DNA of 64,000 bases from Holacanthus passer (GCA_025331565.1 JAFREQ010000096.1:1054001-1118000), one strand, 5' to 3'; positions 12,501 to 22,089 are shown, numbered from the stretch's first letter. Notes: generated by a model from the letters alone, not told the origin. Numbers and translations: made by a program.

Positions 12501-15500
12501 CTCACTATCTCTCCAACTCAGCTCAGGTTGGACTGCTGGGGTGAACAAAGTTAATGGACAGTTGTCACATGTGTGTTTGCTTTTGTGGACTTGCACGATC
12601 AATTATTTTTCATCTAATTCATCCAATTAATGATTGTGTAGCTGCGTCTGTGTGTATATAAGCATGTGATCATGCATGGAGCCTGCACTGCACCCCTGCA
12701 TGTGTCATCTGCGTGTGTGTGTGAGAGAGCACAGCAGATGTAATGTAGGTTATTTCTTCCATTCCAGTGGTTTCTGGGGCAGCCTTGCCCCAGGGTTGGC
12801 TTCTGCCGGTGTCCGTCTGTGAGCATTTGTCTGTGTTTCAATAATGCAACATGCTCCAACAGTCTCTCTAGTCTGTCCATCTGTGGTTGGGGTACCTGAG
12901 TCTCTCTCACACACACTCACTCTCAGACCCTGCCTGAAGTCAAAGCTGTTCCCAGATACAGAAATGCAAAATAAGAAGTTATAAATAAAGTTTTTCTTCT
13001 AATGGAGCCTCTCAGAAAGCTTTAGAACAGAAGCTTGTGAAAGTAAGAGATGCAGGCTTTGGGCTGTTTTCTTTGTGTGTCTGTCTGTGTAGTCTGTTTA
13101 AGGTCAGGCTTTTGTTTCAAGTTTGAAAATGTTTTTACCATGTTATTGCCAGCACTGGCATCCTCTTTACACATCAATTTTGAATGAAAAATGATGACAT
13201 AAAATTTTATTATAGCTAAATAATTGGCAGCAACATGTGTTACTTGTCTAAAATGTAACAATTCATTACCAGAAACCTCATCCCTGAGAGGTTTCTGATG
13301 TTGTGGCCACATTACTGGCCTGTGGAGTCACACCCTTAGAAAGCTACTCCAGCCTGTGTTACAGCTCCCATAGGGTCTGATATCATTCTCCATCAGCTTA
13401 TTACAGAATACATCTCCCATTATACAGTCATTTTTGACTCAGCGGGATGTTGTGTTTGGGTTTTGTCTTATTTCGGGGAAATGTATTCATAATGATGTAG
13501 ACAGAATACACATAACAGGTTTTTGTCACATGAATTGAAAATGTAGATGCTTTAATAAGGTTCATACTGATTATCATGTTCATGTCATGACACATTCAGC
13601 TCAGTTATAATCTGTTTCACCCTTCAGAATTGGATCATCAAAGTAATTGATGATTAACATATTGTATTTTCATATATATATATATGTCATGGGAAAAAGG
13701 GTTTTTAAGGGCATAAAGCATTCAGTATTCGCCATTTTAGATCTGCTCTAATATGCTTTTCTTTATATCACTCACTCTAAATAATATAAAAGTCTGTGTG
13801 TGTTTGTGGGTCATGTCTCTGTCAGGTCCTGCAAAACATCCTGGAAGCAGAAAGTGAATATTCGAGGGAGCTACAGAGTCTCTTGGGCTCGTACCTGCGC
13901 TCACTTCACCCCACAGACAGGTAGAGTTATTTTTACACTTTTTTTATTGTTTTATTTGACAGAGTCAGATTTAAGAGATAGTGGTGCACACACTAGCTTA
14001 TCTGTTACACTATTCATTTAATCTGTCCAAATTTGCAGAATATATGAACACACATGCACTGTATCACACACAGATACTGTATATCATATACATGCTGGAT
14101 GTGATGTACACTATGCATGTATTACAGACATAGTATTAATTATGAATGACCCCTCTCCTCTCCTCTCCTCTCCTCTCCTTCCCTCTGTTTCGTAGACTCA
14201 GCAGTGTCGACATCAGTCACATTCAGGGAAATCTGGAGGAGATCTCAACCTTCCAACAGATGTTGGTTCAGTCCTTGGAGGAGCATACAAAGTCAGTGCA
14301 TCAATCTCTTTCTCTGCTACAGATGCACTGTTATGAACTAGTTGAATGATGATGTTGCATCAATAACTGGCTAAAATAAAGGCCTTTCTTGTCATGCATT
14401 GCTGTAATTTTATATTGATTAGTTGGCAATAATCAGTGCAAATTAATCAACAACTATTTTGTTTAGTGATTATTTGTTCCAGCCATTTTCTTTGTCTTGT
14501 GAAATTAAATTAAACATCTTTGATTTTTGGGTTAGACAAAACAAGAAATTTGACGATGTGTCTTGTACTGTGATACTGTGATGAACCTTCTTCCCTATTT
14601 TCTGACATGTTAACGAGAAGATAAGCAGAATAATCGAAAATGAAAAAATACTTAGTTGCAGCTTTAGTTGAGCGTATTCGCTTAACGTTACTGAACACAG
14701 TCTGGCTTCAAGAATTAATTATGTCCATTTAATCTGCACATTGACACAACACTGACTTCAATTCGAAAGTATTAATATTGAGCTTTGGTCTTAATTTCAC
14801 TTCCATATGGGATTAAAATCTCTTAAAGAGTTGTTTCACTTCCATATGGGAATGAGAGTCATTCACATGACTCTCTAAAAGCTGCACAAAACCCTGATGA
14901 ACTGCTCATGCTAACATCCTGTTGAACCAACAATACATCCTCCAGCTTCCATTGCAAACAGAGGGATGAAGGCAGAGCTGATATTGGCCTGACTGTAGGC
15001 AGTTATTAGAGCAACAGAGACATCTAGTGGTAGACTGAAGTAACAATCTGTTTGTCTGAGAAGCAGCAACTCAGTGGCAGTCGTTAACCAGTCTAACGTG
15101 ACATTTGTGTGTGTAGACTCCCAGAGAGCCAGCAGAGGATTGGGGGTTCTTCCTGAGTCTGATGCCCCAGATTAAGAACATCTATGTGGCCTACTGCTCC
15201 AATCACCCGTCTGCTGTCAACGTACTCACACAACACAGGTAGAGTCAATACAGGCATTTATTTCAACTGTAAAATCAAATCTGCCCAAAAGAAGAAAGAA
15301 AATAAAAAAACTTGTCAGTTTGTTCCAAAAGTGTGTGTAGGTATATTTAGTGTGTTTATCTGTGTGTATCACAGTGAGGAACTGGGGGAGTACATGGAGT
15401 CAAAGGGGGCTTCCACTCCTGGGATCCTGACTCTGACCACTAGTCTGAGTAAACCCTTCACCAGACTGGAGAGATACCCAACACTACTGAAAGAGCTGGA

Positions 15501-18500
15501 CAGACACATGGAAGTTAGTGTGAATCGATCTGTCTCTCTCTTTCTGACATGTAAATGCTCACAATATAACAATCATCAGAGTGAACATTTTTCTTCTGAA
15601 CAAGAATTTGCCAGGATCTGAATCTGTGTGCAGGATATTGGAAAAAATGATCTTTTCAATGTGTTTCCATGTTTATTTTTCCTTTGTCTTAGGATCAACA
15701 CCCTGACAGAGCTGATCTCCATACTTGCATGATGGACTTTAAAAGCTTTGCAGTAAGATTGTTTCTTTTAAATATTTTTCAGTTTCACAGTCACTACCAC
15801 CTATGCATTTTGAATTTTTGTCCATTATTGAATGCTTCTGTGTGTGTGTGTGTGTGTATTTAGGCTCAGTGTCAGGAGGTGAGGAAGAAGAAGGATCTGG
15901 AATTACAGATTTTAACAGAGCCAATCAGAAACTGGGAAGGGGATGACATCAAAACCCTCGGCCCTGTTCTCCACATGTCCCAGGCCACAGTCCACACACA
16001 GAACTGTCAGGTACTCATCACAAACTCCAAACAACTCATAGTCCCTCTGTCTCTAAATTGAAGAGATACTCCTCTCTCACCACGAAAGGTACTTTGTTTG
16101 TTTTTCAGGAGTTAAATGAACGCTACCTCGTCCTCTTCCCTCACACCCTGCTCATGCTTTCTGCCAGCATGAGGATGAGTGGATTCATCTATCAGGTAAG
16201 TTTACAGCACATGAGATTTAGCTCAATTGCTTTTCTCTGTGTAAGTATGCTTGATTTATGTATACACACATCAATCTTATTATTATAGATAGCATACAAA
16301 TGTTATAAATTTGCATGTGTGCATTATGAGCTTGTCGACCTCAAAAAGTCCAACATGCTGGTCTGGTCTCTGGTTCCTGATTTACACACTGTGCGTTTCT
16401 GTGTGTCTCTATAGGGGAGGATGCCGCTGTCAGGAATGCTCATCTCCAGAATAGAGGACGGAGAAAATCTGAAGAATGCTTTTGAAATATCCGGTCAGCT
16501 CTTTCTCTAATTCAACTAGTAGACCTTTCTCATTTTCATTGAGTTTATTGTCAATGCCCTTTCTCTGTGTGTTGTTCAAAGGATGAAATATAGAAGGACA
16601 TCAGCGTCTCACTGTAAAAAAAGAAATAGTAAAGTAAAGTCAAACAAAGAGTGTGAAAGCTTGCCCTCAAATGCCTTTTGACCACATGAAATAACTGAGT
16701 CTATCTCTGTGTGGCCTCTGTGTGTGTGTTGCAGGTGGCCAATGTGAGCGGATGCAGGTGGCATGCAACAGTCAGCAGGATCTACAGGACTGGCTGGACC
16801 TTCTCACCAAACACACACACACTACGGCCGCGCACACACACTCACACAAGCCTCAGTCCGTCTGTCACACAGTAAGTCTCCGGGTTATCTAAAGAAAAAG
16901 TCAATTAACAGTGTCTATCTCCCTTTTCTAATTCACCCACCTCCTCCTTTCTTTCTCCTCCTCTCTGCTTCTCCCAGTTGCCCTCTCACCCCGCCACTCC
17001 CTCTAGACACTCAGAGTCCCGTGGCGGGAGCACTGGACACACCTACCACACCCTTCCCCATCCCTCTTCACATGGGATGGCCCACAGCAGCAGCCCAATG
17101 TGGGGGCCCCTGGAGCCCCCGAGTACCCCCAAACCCTGGAGCCTGAGCTGCCTTCGCCCTGCGCCTCCTCTCCGGCCCTCAGCTGCTGTCTGCCAGAAGG
17201 AGGTGCTGTACACTTTATGGTATATTACAAGTGATGCTCAAAGTGGAATCTGGTAACCTTCAGTTTCCTTGAGGATGTTTTTGATGTTTTGATTAAATCT
17301 TTTCCAAATTCAATCATTGGACCTACTGTACATATTATTGTGTCTTTTGTTTGTAGGATATGAGTAAGAGTCCTAAGAACATGAAGAAGCTGCTCCCTAA
17401 GAGGAAGCCAGAGAGGAAACCTTCAGAAGAGGACTTCACTGTCAGAAAAAGTAAGTAAGCAACTCAGCAAATTAAATACAACACTGTGATGGTGAAGTGA
17501 ACATTTACCTTTAAACTGTTAAAAAAAGTTGTTGGTGATGTTCTTTAAATTCCTTGGTCAGTTTCAATGTAGCCACAGATCATCTGTCTTTGATTTATTT
17601 AACATTTTACATCTGCCCGAAGGCTGTGTATGTAGCTGAAAGTCCTCTGTTTACCGTATTTAGTGAGACTTTCTCCATCACCTCACCTGTCCCTCTGCCC
17701 TGTCTGCATCTCTCAGGTACGGCAGCTCTAGAGGAGGACGCTCAGATACTGAAAGTGATCGAGGCCTACTGTACCAGCGCCAAGACACGACAGACTCTCA
17801 ACTCCAGTGAGTACACACACACACACAGACACACACACACATCAGCACACTCACATTCATGCTCACACACTGCTATCTGTCTTATTGCTAACCACTGTTT
17901 GTTCTCTGCTGTCAGCTCTAACAATGTTTTTCTCTCTCCTCTCTTTTTATGTCTTCCCTCCGTTCCTCTGTTTCCCTCTTCCTCCAAACATTGCCTTTTC
18001 ATTAACTACTTCATCCGTATGCTCTTGTTTGGTTTCATTACCATCATTCTCTTTTTACTGTGTTACTCTTGTTTCCTTTAATCGATCGATGATTTATCCC
18101 ACACAAACCGCATTTCTTTTATTTTGGTTCTGTTTGGTTTAAATCTCATATTTATGTTAAAATTGGTTTGCCCCAAACCCTCATCCTTTGTCCAATGTGG
18201 TTTGCACTCCTCCCCTCATCCCCATTCCCATCATTCAATTTGGTTTGTTCAACCCCATCTATTGCTGGTTACGATATGGTACAGCCTGGCAAGGGACTGA
18301 CCTCATGCACAACCATGTGCTCGCTGACACCAGCCTCACTGTCAGCCTGCCTTGTTCTGACCAGTCAGAGGACTCGGATTATGACAGTATCTGGACGGCC
18401 ACTAGTTACAGGACTGCCTCATTTTCTCGTAAGATATTGGTGACATGCTAATGAACCGGCTAGTTTACAACTAGGGATAGACCTATATAGCTATACATCG

Positions 18501-19701
18501 TCCCAAACCTTTCACCTGCTGTGTGTGTGTGTGTGTGTCTACTGTGCATTGTGCATATTTAGTATTTGTCTTTGTGTATAAGCTTGTGTGTGTTCCCAGT
18601 GTGCATATACCCATAGTACAATACATGGAATGGCAGGATGTGAGTTTAACTGCATGCAAACAAAACAAGCAAGGGGACAAGTACAGTAACAGTCTAGTTG
18701 CACATTATTGTTGTTTTGATCCATGGGCATAATGGTATCCCTATTAAAACTGAGGTGTTTACCACGATTTTGGTGTATGCAGGAAAAAAATAGAACAATG
18801 TGCCACATTAGTACTCAACTCTGTCCTTAATGCCATCCTCTTTGGATTCTGTGTTCACCAGTTAAAGATAAGATCAGATAAGATATGTATGTTTGTGTGC
18901 AGGTGTATGTGTTTGTGCATTGTACAGGGATAAGGAGTAACACTGTCGTCACTGTTCAATCAGGCTCCAGCAGGAAGGATGTACACATGTTGTTCCCGGA
19001 GGAGGAGAAGATTATAGTGGAAGAGACCAGGAGCAATGGACAAACTGTAGTGGAGGAGAGGTGAGAGAGAAGAGATGAAAGTGTGTTTTTGTTTGTGGTG
19101 TACAGTCTACTTAATGTGTACTAACACAGGTAAGTTTTGATAGTGATGAGTGATGAGTAACGATTCATGTGTATTAAATGAAGAGCTGTTGTGTTTCTGC
19201 AGGAGTCTGGTGGACACTGTGTACAGTCTGAAAGATGAGGTGCAGGAACTCAAACAGGTCAGTCAATTTTTTAAATGTTACACAGACTTTTATGTTGTGT
19301 CCCACTTTGAAGGATTCAAACTTTGGTCCAAGAACCCATAGAGGTATTGGGGGGATTCCAGAGGGTTGCTATTAATACTGTACACCTTAGCCTTTCATTC
19401 ATCCATGCATAGAGCCTGGATAGCTCAGTTGGTAGAGCACAGACTTTTAATCTGAGGGTCCAGGGTTAGAAGTCCCTGTTCAGGCGTCAGCTGTTTTGGA
19501 AATTTCCTGGTTGTGGGACTAATAAAGGAGTATCTTATCTTATTGTTCTCTCTTACCTTTTTTGTCTCGCTCCTCCAGGACAACAAGAGGATGAGGAGGA
19601 CACTGGAGGAGGAGCAGCGAGCTAGGAAAGAGCTGGAGAGGATCGTCAGGAGAGTTCTGAAGAACATGAATGACCCGACCTGGGATGAGACCAACCTCTG
19701 A
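4466..19701 (+). CDS. arhgef7: arhgef7 (beta-PIX / Cool-1), Rac/Cdc42 GEF, 22 coding exons, frame broken in exon 9
   Basis: Guanine-nucleotide exchange factor for Rac1/Cdc42 that scaffolds PAK and GIT proteins at focal adhesions and synapses. Coding exons: 4466-4630, 6325-6408, 9955-10039, 10264-10391, 10577-10781, 12223-12314, 13826-13920, 14196-14291, 15117-15238, 15375-15513, 15693-15752, 15864-16010, 16109-16195, 16415-16493, 16735-16871, 16978-17202, 17357-17450, 17717-17806, 18285-18428, 18964-19060, 19203-19257, 19579-19701. All flanks are GT-AG and phases agree except exon 9, one base short. With that base allowed for, the product is about 849 residues: CH (1-111), SH3 (about 160-218), DH (about 247-425), PH (about 447-555), proline-rich linker, GIT-binding segment and coiled coil (about 760-845), ending DETNL, a PDZ ligand. 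It is beta-PIX rather than alpha-PIX because of the TLNS, AWQGTDLMHNHV cassette and the TNL end. Teleost a/b paralogue not resolved. Confidence 0.93.
4631..6324 (+). other. arhgef7: arhgef7 intron 1
   Basis: AT-rich intron. The only clear feature is the compound (CT)n(CA)n microsatellite at 5578-5671. No alternative exon recognised. Confidence 0.6.
5578..5671. repeat. (CT)n(CA)n compound microsatellite
   Basis: About 43 bases of CT repeat run directly into about 51 bases of CA repeat, uninterrupted on the plus strand; likely highly polymorphic. Confidence 0.95.
6325..6408 (+). CDS. arhgef7: arhgef7 exon 2 (CH domain)
   Basis: Encodes FFQEPRSDSECQRNISEFIK then GCGCFGVE. The acceptor GTGTAG|TTT was chosen over the CAG nine bases later because the longer exon aligns without a gap to the VYPEPRSESEC of human beta-PIX. 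Donor GAG|GTGAGT. Confidence 0.85.
6409..9954 (+). other. arhgef7: arhgef7 intron 2 (3.5 kb)
   Basis: Longest arhgef7 intron. It holds a TG microsatellite (9485-9518) and unremarkable AT-rich DNA. No convincing exon or RNA gene seen; the open frames near 7.6-8.3 kb lack coding texture and splice context. Confidence 0.6.
9485..9518. repeat. (TG)n microsatellite
   Basis: Uninterrupted TG dinucleotides in arhgef7 intron 2. Confidence 0.95.
9955..10039 (+). CDS. arhgef7: arhgef7 exon 3 (CH domain end)
   Basis: PFEVNDLLQGLNFSKVLNSL then VALNKATE, matching ANDLYQGQNFNKVLSSLVTLNK of the family. Acceptor TTTAG|CC, donor GAAG|GTAAGA, phase 1. Confidence 0.9.
10264..10391 (+). CDS. arhgef7: arhgef7 exon 4 (CH-SH3 linker)
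   Basis: DIGVSEDSVCAPHSS..RIKSFDSLNTQ..KLLQPQYRSL: the conserved serine-rich linker preceding the SH3. Acceptor GTGCAG|AC, donor CTG|GTGAGT, phase 0. Confidence 0.9.
10577..10781 (+). CDS. arhgef7: arhgef7 exon 5 (SH3 domain)
   Basis: Complete SH3: VKARFPFQQTNEDELSFSKG, EEGGWWEGSLNGKSGWFPSN, YVREL. This is the surface that binds the PxxxPR motif of PAK. The WW pair and the ALYDY-equivalent region are intact. Confidence 0.93.
10782..12222 (+). other. arhgef7: arhgef7 intron 5
   Basis: 1.4 kb. Open frames on both strands here are short and lack conserved motifs; nothing supported. Confidence 0.5.
12223..12314 (+). CDS. arhgef7: arhgef7 exon 6 (SH3-DH linker)
   Basis: DKTLDKPKSGTLKSPPKGFD then TTIISKTYYNVV begins; matches PKSGTLKSPPKGFDTTAINKSYYNVV in mammals. 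Phase 1 in, phase 0 out. Confidence 0.92.
12315..13825 (+). other. arhgef7: arhgef7 intron 6
   Basis: 1.5 kb, AT-rich, with a short TATATA run near 13674. Nothing else supported. Confidence 0.5.
13826..13920 (+). CDS. arhgef7: arhgef7 exon 7 (DH domain)
   Basis: VLQNILEAESEYSRELQSLL then GSYLRSLHPTDR: the conserved first helix (CR1) of the DH domain. Acceptor GTCAG|GTC, donor ACAG|GTAGAG. Confidence 0.9.
14150..14180. repeat. (TCCTC)n tandem run before exon 8 acceptor
   Basis: Pentamer CTCTC/TCCTC repeats form the polypyrimidine tract upstream of the exon 8 splice acceptor; length variation could affect splicing strength. Confidence 0.8.
14196..14291 (+). CDS. arhgef7: arhgef7 exon 8 (DH domain)
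   Basis: LSSVDISHIQGNLEEISTFQ then QMLVQSLEEHTK. Donor is ACAAA|GTCAGT. A CCTCT tandem run forms the polypyrimidine tract just before the acceptor. Confidence 0.9.
14798..14870. repeat. Local direct repeat CACTTCCATATGGGA with hairpin
   Basis: CACTTCCATATGGGA occurs twice about 39 bases apart, followed by GAGAGTCA TTCACA TGACTCTC, a perfect 8-bp stem with a 6-base loop. It lies in arhgef7 intron 8. Function unknown. Confidence 0.6.
15117..15238 (+). CDS. arhgef7: arhgef7 exon 9 (DH domain) with one-base frame break
   Basis: Enters in phase 2 and reads KLPESQQRIGG correctly, then meets TGA at 15154. From 15150 the next frame reads FLSLMPQIKNIYVAYCSNHP and SAVNVLTQHS, the expected DH sequence. 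The exon is 122 bases where 123 would keep phase with exon 10. The break maps to the run of five G at 15142-15146. It could be an assembly or sequencing error in a homopolymer, or a real frameshift allele. As read, the product would stop after 329 residues, within the DH domain. Confidence 0.9.
15375..15513 (+). CDS. arhgef7: arhgef7 exon 10 (DH domain)
   Basis: EELGEYMESKGASTPGILTL, TTSLSKPFTRLERYPTLLKE, LDRHME: the catalytic CR3 region of the DH domain, highly conserved. Acceptor CACAG|T, donor GAA|GTTAGT. Confidence 0.92.
15693..15752 (+). CDS. arhgef7: arhgef7 exon 11 (DH domain end)
   Basis: DQHPDRADLHTCMMDFKSFA, 20 codons in phase 0 at both ends. Corresponds to DYHTDRQDIQKSMAAFKNLS of human beta-PIX; more diverged than its neighbours. 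Confidence 0.88.
15864..16010 (+). CDS. arhgef7: arhgef7 exon 12 (DH-PH junction)
   Basis: AQCQEVRKKKDLELQILTEP, IRNWEGDDIKTLG, then VLHMSQATVHTQNCQ. Acceptor follows a short TG run (TATTTAG|GCT); donor CAG|GTACTC. 49 codons, phase 0. Confidence 0.92.
16109..16195 (+). CDS. arhgef7: arhgef7 exon 13 (PH domain)
   Basis: ELNERYLVLFPHTLLMLSAS then MRMSGFIYQ, the central strands of the PH domain. 29 codons, phase 0. Confidence 0.92.
16415..16493 (+). CDS. arhgef7: arhgef7 exon 14 (PH domain)
   Basis: GRMPLSGMLISRIEDGENLK then NAFEIS, with donor TCCG|GTCAGC in phase 1. Confidence 0.9.
16735..16871 (+). CDS. arhgef7: arhgef7 exon 15 (PH C-terminal helix and linker)
   Basis: GGQCERMQVACNSQQDLQDW then LDLLTK closes the PH domain. 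It is followed by KHTHTTAAHTHSHK, a Thr/His stretch encoded by CA-dinucleotide repeats (16809-16850) inside the exon. Donor ACA|GTAAGT, phase 0. Confidence 0.88.
16978..17202 (+). CDS. arhgef7: arhgef7 exon 16 (Ser/Pro-rich linker)
   Basis: LPSHPATPSRHSES.., TYHTLPHPSSHG, WGPLEPPSTPKPWSLSCLRP, APPLRPSAAVCQKE: strongly conserved proline-rich linker. The donor GAG|GTGCTG is weak. 75 codons, phase 0. Confidence 0.9.
17357..17450 (+). CDS. arhgef7: arhgef7 exon 17 (basic linker)
   Basis: DMSKSPKNMKKLLPKRKPER then KPSEEDFTVRK, the basic KKLLPKRKPERKPS segment typical of PIX. Donor AAAA|GTAAGT, phase 1. Confidence 0.92.
17717..17806 (+). CDS. arhgef7: arhgef7 exon 18
   Basis: STAALEEDAQILKVIEAYCT then SAKTRQTLNS, identical to mammalian beta-PIX over this stretch. 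Phase 1 in and 1 out. Confidence 0.93.
18285..18428 (+). CDS. arhgef7: arhgef7 exon 19 (alternative cassette)
   Basis: TWQGTDLMHNHVLADTSLTV, SLPCSDQSEDSDYDSIWTAT, SYRTASFS. Phase 1 at both ends, so skipping it joins exon 18 to exon 20 in frame. Reading through the donor (CTC|GTAAGA) adds RKILVTC and a TAA at 18449, a possible short C-terminus lacking the GIT-binding region. This resembles the alternative ends known for mammalian ARHGEF7. Confidence 0.88.
18964..19060 (+). CDS. arhgef7: arhgef7 exon 20 (GIT-binding region)
   Basis: SSRKDVHMLFPEEEKIIVEE then TRSNGQTVVEER: the GIT-binding segment. Phase 1 in, 2 out; donor GAGAG|GTGAGA. Confidence 0.92.
19203..19257 (+). CDS. arhgef7: arhgef7 exon 21 (GIT-binding / coiled coil)
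   Basis: SLVDTVYSLKDEVQELKQ, the core of the helical GIT-binding and coiled-coil trimerisation segment. Phase 2 in, 0 out. Confidence 0.92.
19414..19486 (+). pseudogene. tRNA-Lys(TTT)-like head of a retroelement / tRNA pseudogene
   Basis: 73 bases closely match tRNA-Lys with anticodon TTT. The 7-bp acceptor stem GCCTGGA/TTCAGGC pairs fully, the D arm (TAGCTCAGTTGGTAGAGC) is intact, and the anticodon loop is CTTTTAA. Two lesions argue against a working gene: one base is missing before the anticodon stem (GAGCACAGA instead of GAGCATCAGA), and the T loop reads GGGTTAGAAGTCCC, one base too long with a broken B box (expected GGTTCAA). It is followed by a retroelement tail rather than an oligo-T terminator. 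It sits in arhgef7 intron 21. Confidence 0.75.
19414..19545 (+). mobile_element. tRNA-Lys-headed SINE-like insertion
   Basis: The tRNA-like head is followed by TGGAAATTTCC, four bases, then TGTGGGACTAATAAAGGA and an ATCTT repeat. The same tail, with the same spacing, occurs on the minus strand at about 22645-22685 behind a different tRNA head. This indicates LINE-type retrotransposition using a shared 3' tail. Target-site duplications were not identified. Confidence 0.6.
19579..19701 (+). CDS. arhgef7: arhgef7 exon 22 (coiled coil, PDZ ligand, stop)
   Basis: DNKRMRRTLEEEQRARKELE, RIVRRVLKNMNDPTWDETNL then TGA at 19699-19701. The coiled coil drives trimerisation; the C-terminal TNL is the class I PDZ ligand that binds Scribble/Shank. 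Confidence 0.94.
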   Translation, partial: DNKRMRRTLEEEQRARKELERIVRRVLKNMNDPTWDETNL

Positions 19702-21116
19702 GATCTATACAGTATGTACCTGATCATCATGGACGAGACCAATTTCTGACTTTCAAATGACTTATGGACTGTTCCCTGTGTGGACAGAAGCTGCCAACAC
19801 TTCATACCACAATTCAACACGCCTTCACCATTCTCACTCGCTTCGACCTTTACAGTGACCTGTGTACAAACTGTGGACCAAGAGAAAATGCCTGCCAGCC
19901 ATCAGCAAAGCCATCCCAACTGACCGTAAAGCTGTGAAGCCAAATTAGCTGGTAGGCATGGTGACATCACTTCCTGCCATGCTCCTTTACTTTTTTGCCT
20001 TCTTTGGAGTACTGACTAACAAATCACTTTTTCTCATTTCCTGGTATATTTATCTTATTCCCCCTTGTGCTTATTTGCATTAAGTATAAAATGTCACCAT
20101 TGCAAGGACAGTATTTTATTGACTGGCCTGGTGCATGAAAAAAGAGCTAGCAAGATATCAAAGCAGTGTGTGAATGAAAGTCCTCATTGGACCTTGAATT
20201 TTTTTTCATCAGCAGCAATCGTGTTTCAGTTTCAAATGTTAAATTATCATATTATTATGAAAGATTCAAATTCTATTTAATGATACATGTTATTGGTTCA
20301 GTCCAACAAACTATAGAGTTGGTTTATTTGGCACTCAGTCACTACATTTTAAGCTAAACCTAAATTTACCAGCACTTGTGACAAGTGACCTCATGTGTTT
20401 TACAGGATGAGGTAAAGATGCAAAAATGACTGCAGCTTAACATTTTGCAACAGAACACCATATTATTATAGGAATCCACCGCATTGCTTCATGGGACATT
20501 TAATTTCTGGCCAGGGATTCTTTAGATTATTTTAAGAATATAGTATTTTTCGTATTTTACTAAGCTTTTAAACCCAGATGGACGAACTACAAGTGTGTCA
20601 TACTAGAGACAGTTAATTTATTTCTTGTTTCTACTGAGAGTGTTTTTCCACTTCTGCAAACAAATGATTGTTTGGAGGCTGAAACTAAAGATGAACTGAC
20701 TTTTGACAATGATCTGCTTTAATTAACCGGAGGGTAGATGATAGTTTGTGAGCTTAACAAATCAAAAACAACACATCTCAGAAATGTGTGGATATTGGAA
20801 AATCATCTTGTTATTGAAGTAAGACTGAAGTTAGATTTTCTCAGGAATGAACATGAATCAGGGAGTTTCAACTTTCAGCTCCAGATTAACTTCTGTTTCC
20901 AATTTCATATTCTGGCAGATTGAGCCTGCAAGCCATATTTAAAGGTATAAGAAACTTGATTTAGAATTGAGTTTTAATATTTTTTATATAGTTACAGTAA
21001 ACATGTGATATGATGATAGTGGCCAACAAGCTGTTTAAACATACTTGTCTGCCCAAAGCTACAGTTGTAACAGTAAAATATTTCTTGTGGACCTACTGTC
21101 ACCACTTTTTGCTTCA

Positions 21117-21268
21117 GCTGTCAACATTATTTTTCGGAGGGATAAACAATAATGGTTTGTCCTGGTGTTTGTGGAGTGATACTAACGGGAGCGTCTGTTA
21201 GCCTCAGTTATTAAACCTGCTGAAGTCAAAACGCTGTCAACATTATTTTTCAGAAGGATAAACAGTAA
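21117..21268 (+). repeat. Direct repeat pair in arhgef7 3' UTR
   Basis: GCTGTCAACATTATTTTTC plus GGATAAACA is repeated at 21117-21152 and 21233-21268, 116 bases apart with about four differences. Could be a local duplication or a repeated protein/miRNA-binding module. Confidence 0.75.
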
Positions 21269-22003
21269 CTGTATAAAGTATAAGCTGAGATACAACCAAA
21301 ATAATTAAAGAAATGTTTTCATGTCTTTTTGTATAAAATACATGCAAACTGTAATATAAACGTAATATAAACTCTTAATGTTAAAGCTCAGAATGAAAGG
21401 AAATGTTAAAGGCAGCTCACTTTATAAATCAGCCAAACATAAAATACAGGATTTTTTTAAGTTTCTCTTAAATTCTGTTTGATAGGAGCTAAACAAAATA
21501 TTCACAGTGAGTCAGCTTGCTGCTCCACCTGTCTCAAGACCAAAGTCCAAGCAATACAACACTGGAAAATGTTTTATTTTTATTTTTACTATGTCAATAT
21601 GCAACTTACTGTAGACTGATTTCTTATTTTTATATTTGTGATTGTGTTTTTACTTGATTTGTAACACTGCTTATTTTTTACTTGACCTGGTTGATCACAC
21701 TAAAGACGAGTTGTGCAGAAAAGCAGCATATTTCTCATCAGCGTCAGGTGACGTGCCTTGGGAGATTTTATCTGTTCAAGTTATTAAGCTTAAAAACCTC
21801 ACCTACAAGTGAAATATTACTGAAATGAGAAACCACACTAATGTAAGCCATGTAATACAGGATGTCAATTATTGACTCTAACTTATGTATTTAACTCAAA
21901 GTGACTGATGTAAATGTTATGTGTGTTCCAATGTTAAGGTGATTACAGTGGTTACTATGACAAGAATCATCCCCCCTCTATTTATTTCACCTGTTTGTCT
22001 GTA

Positions 22004-22009
22004 AATAAA
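22004..22009 (+). terminator. arhgef7: Polyadenylation signal AATAAA of arhgef7
   Basis: Canonical AATAAA after CTGTAAATAAAATG, 2.3 kb past the stop codon. No stronger signal was noticed earlier with a matching GT-rich downstream element. Confidence 0.55.
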
Positions 22010-22089
22010 ATGTTGAATCAAACAATTGAATCTCATTACTCTAGTAAATGTACTGTATATCTGTATATGTGTGAAACTGCATTTTGAAC

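Larger units (their letters stand above)
19702..22025 (+). other. arhgef7: arhgef7 3' UTR with poly(A) signal
   Basis: About 2.3 kb of AT-rich sequence without coding frames. A canonical AATAAA stands at 22004-22009 and the sequence turns to different, repeat-like DNA afterwards. The end at about 22025 is inferred from the signal. A 36-base direct repeat (21117-21152 and 21233-21268) lies within it. Confidence 0.6.

Noticed and set aside
19414..19486. Functional tRNA-Lys(TTT) gene
   Set aside because: Missing base before the anticodon stem, enlarged T loop with broken B box, and a retroelement tail instead of an oligo-T terminator.
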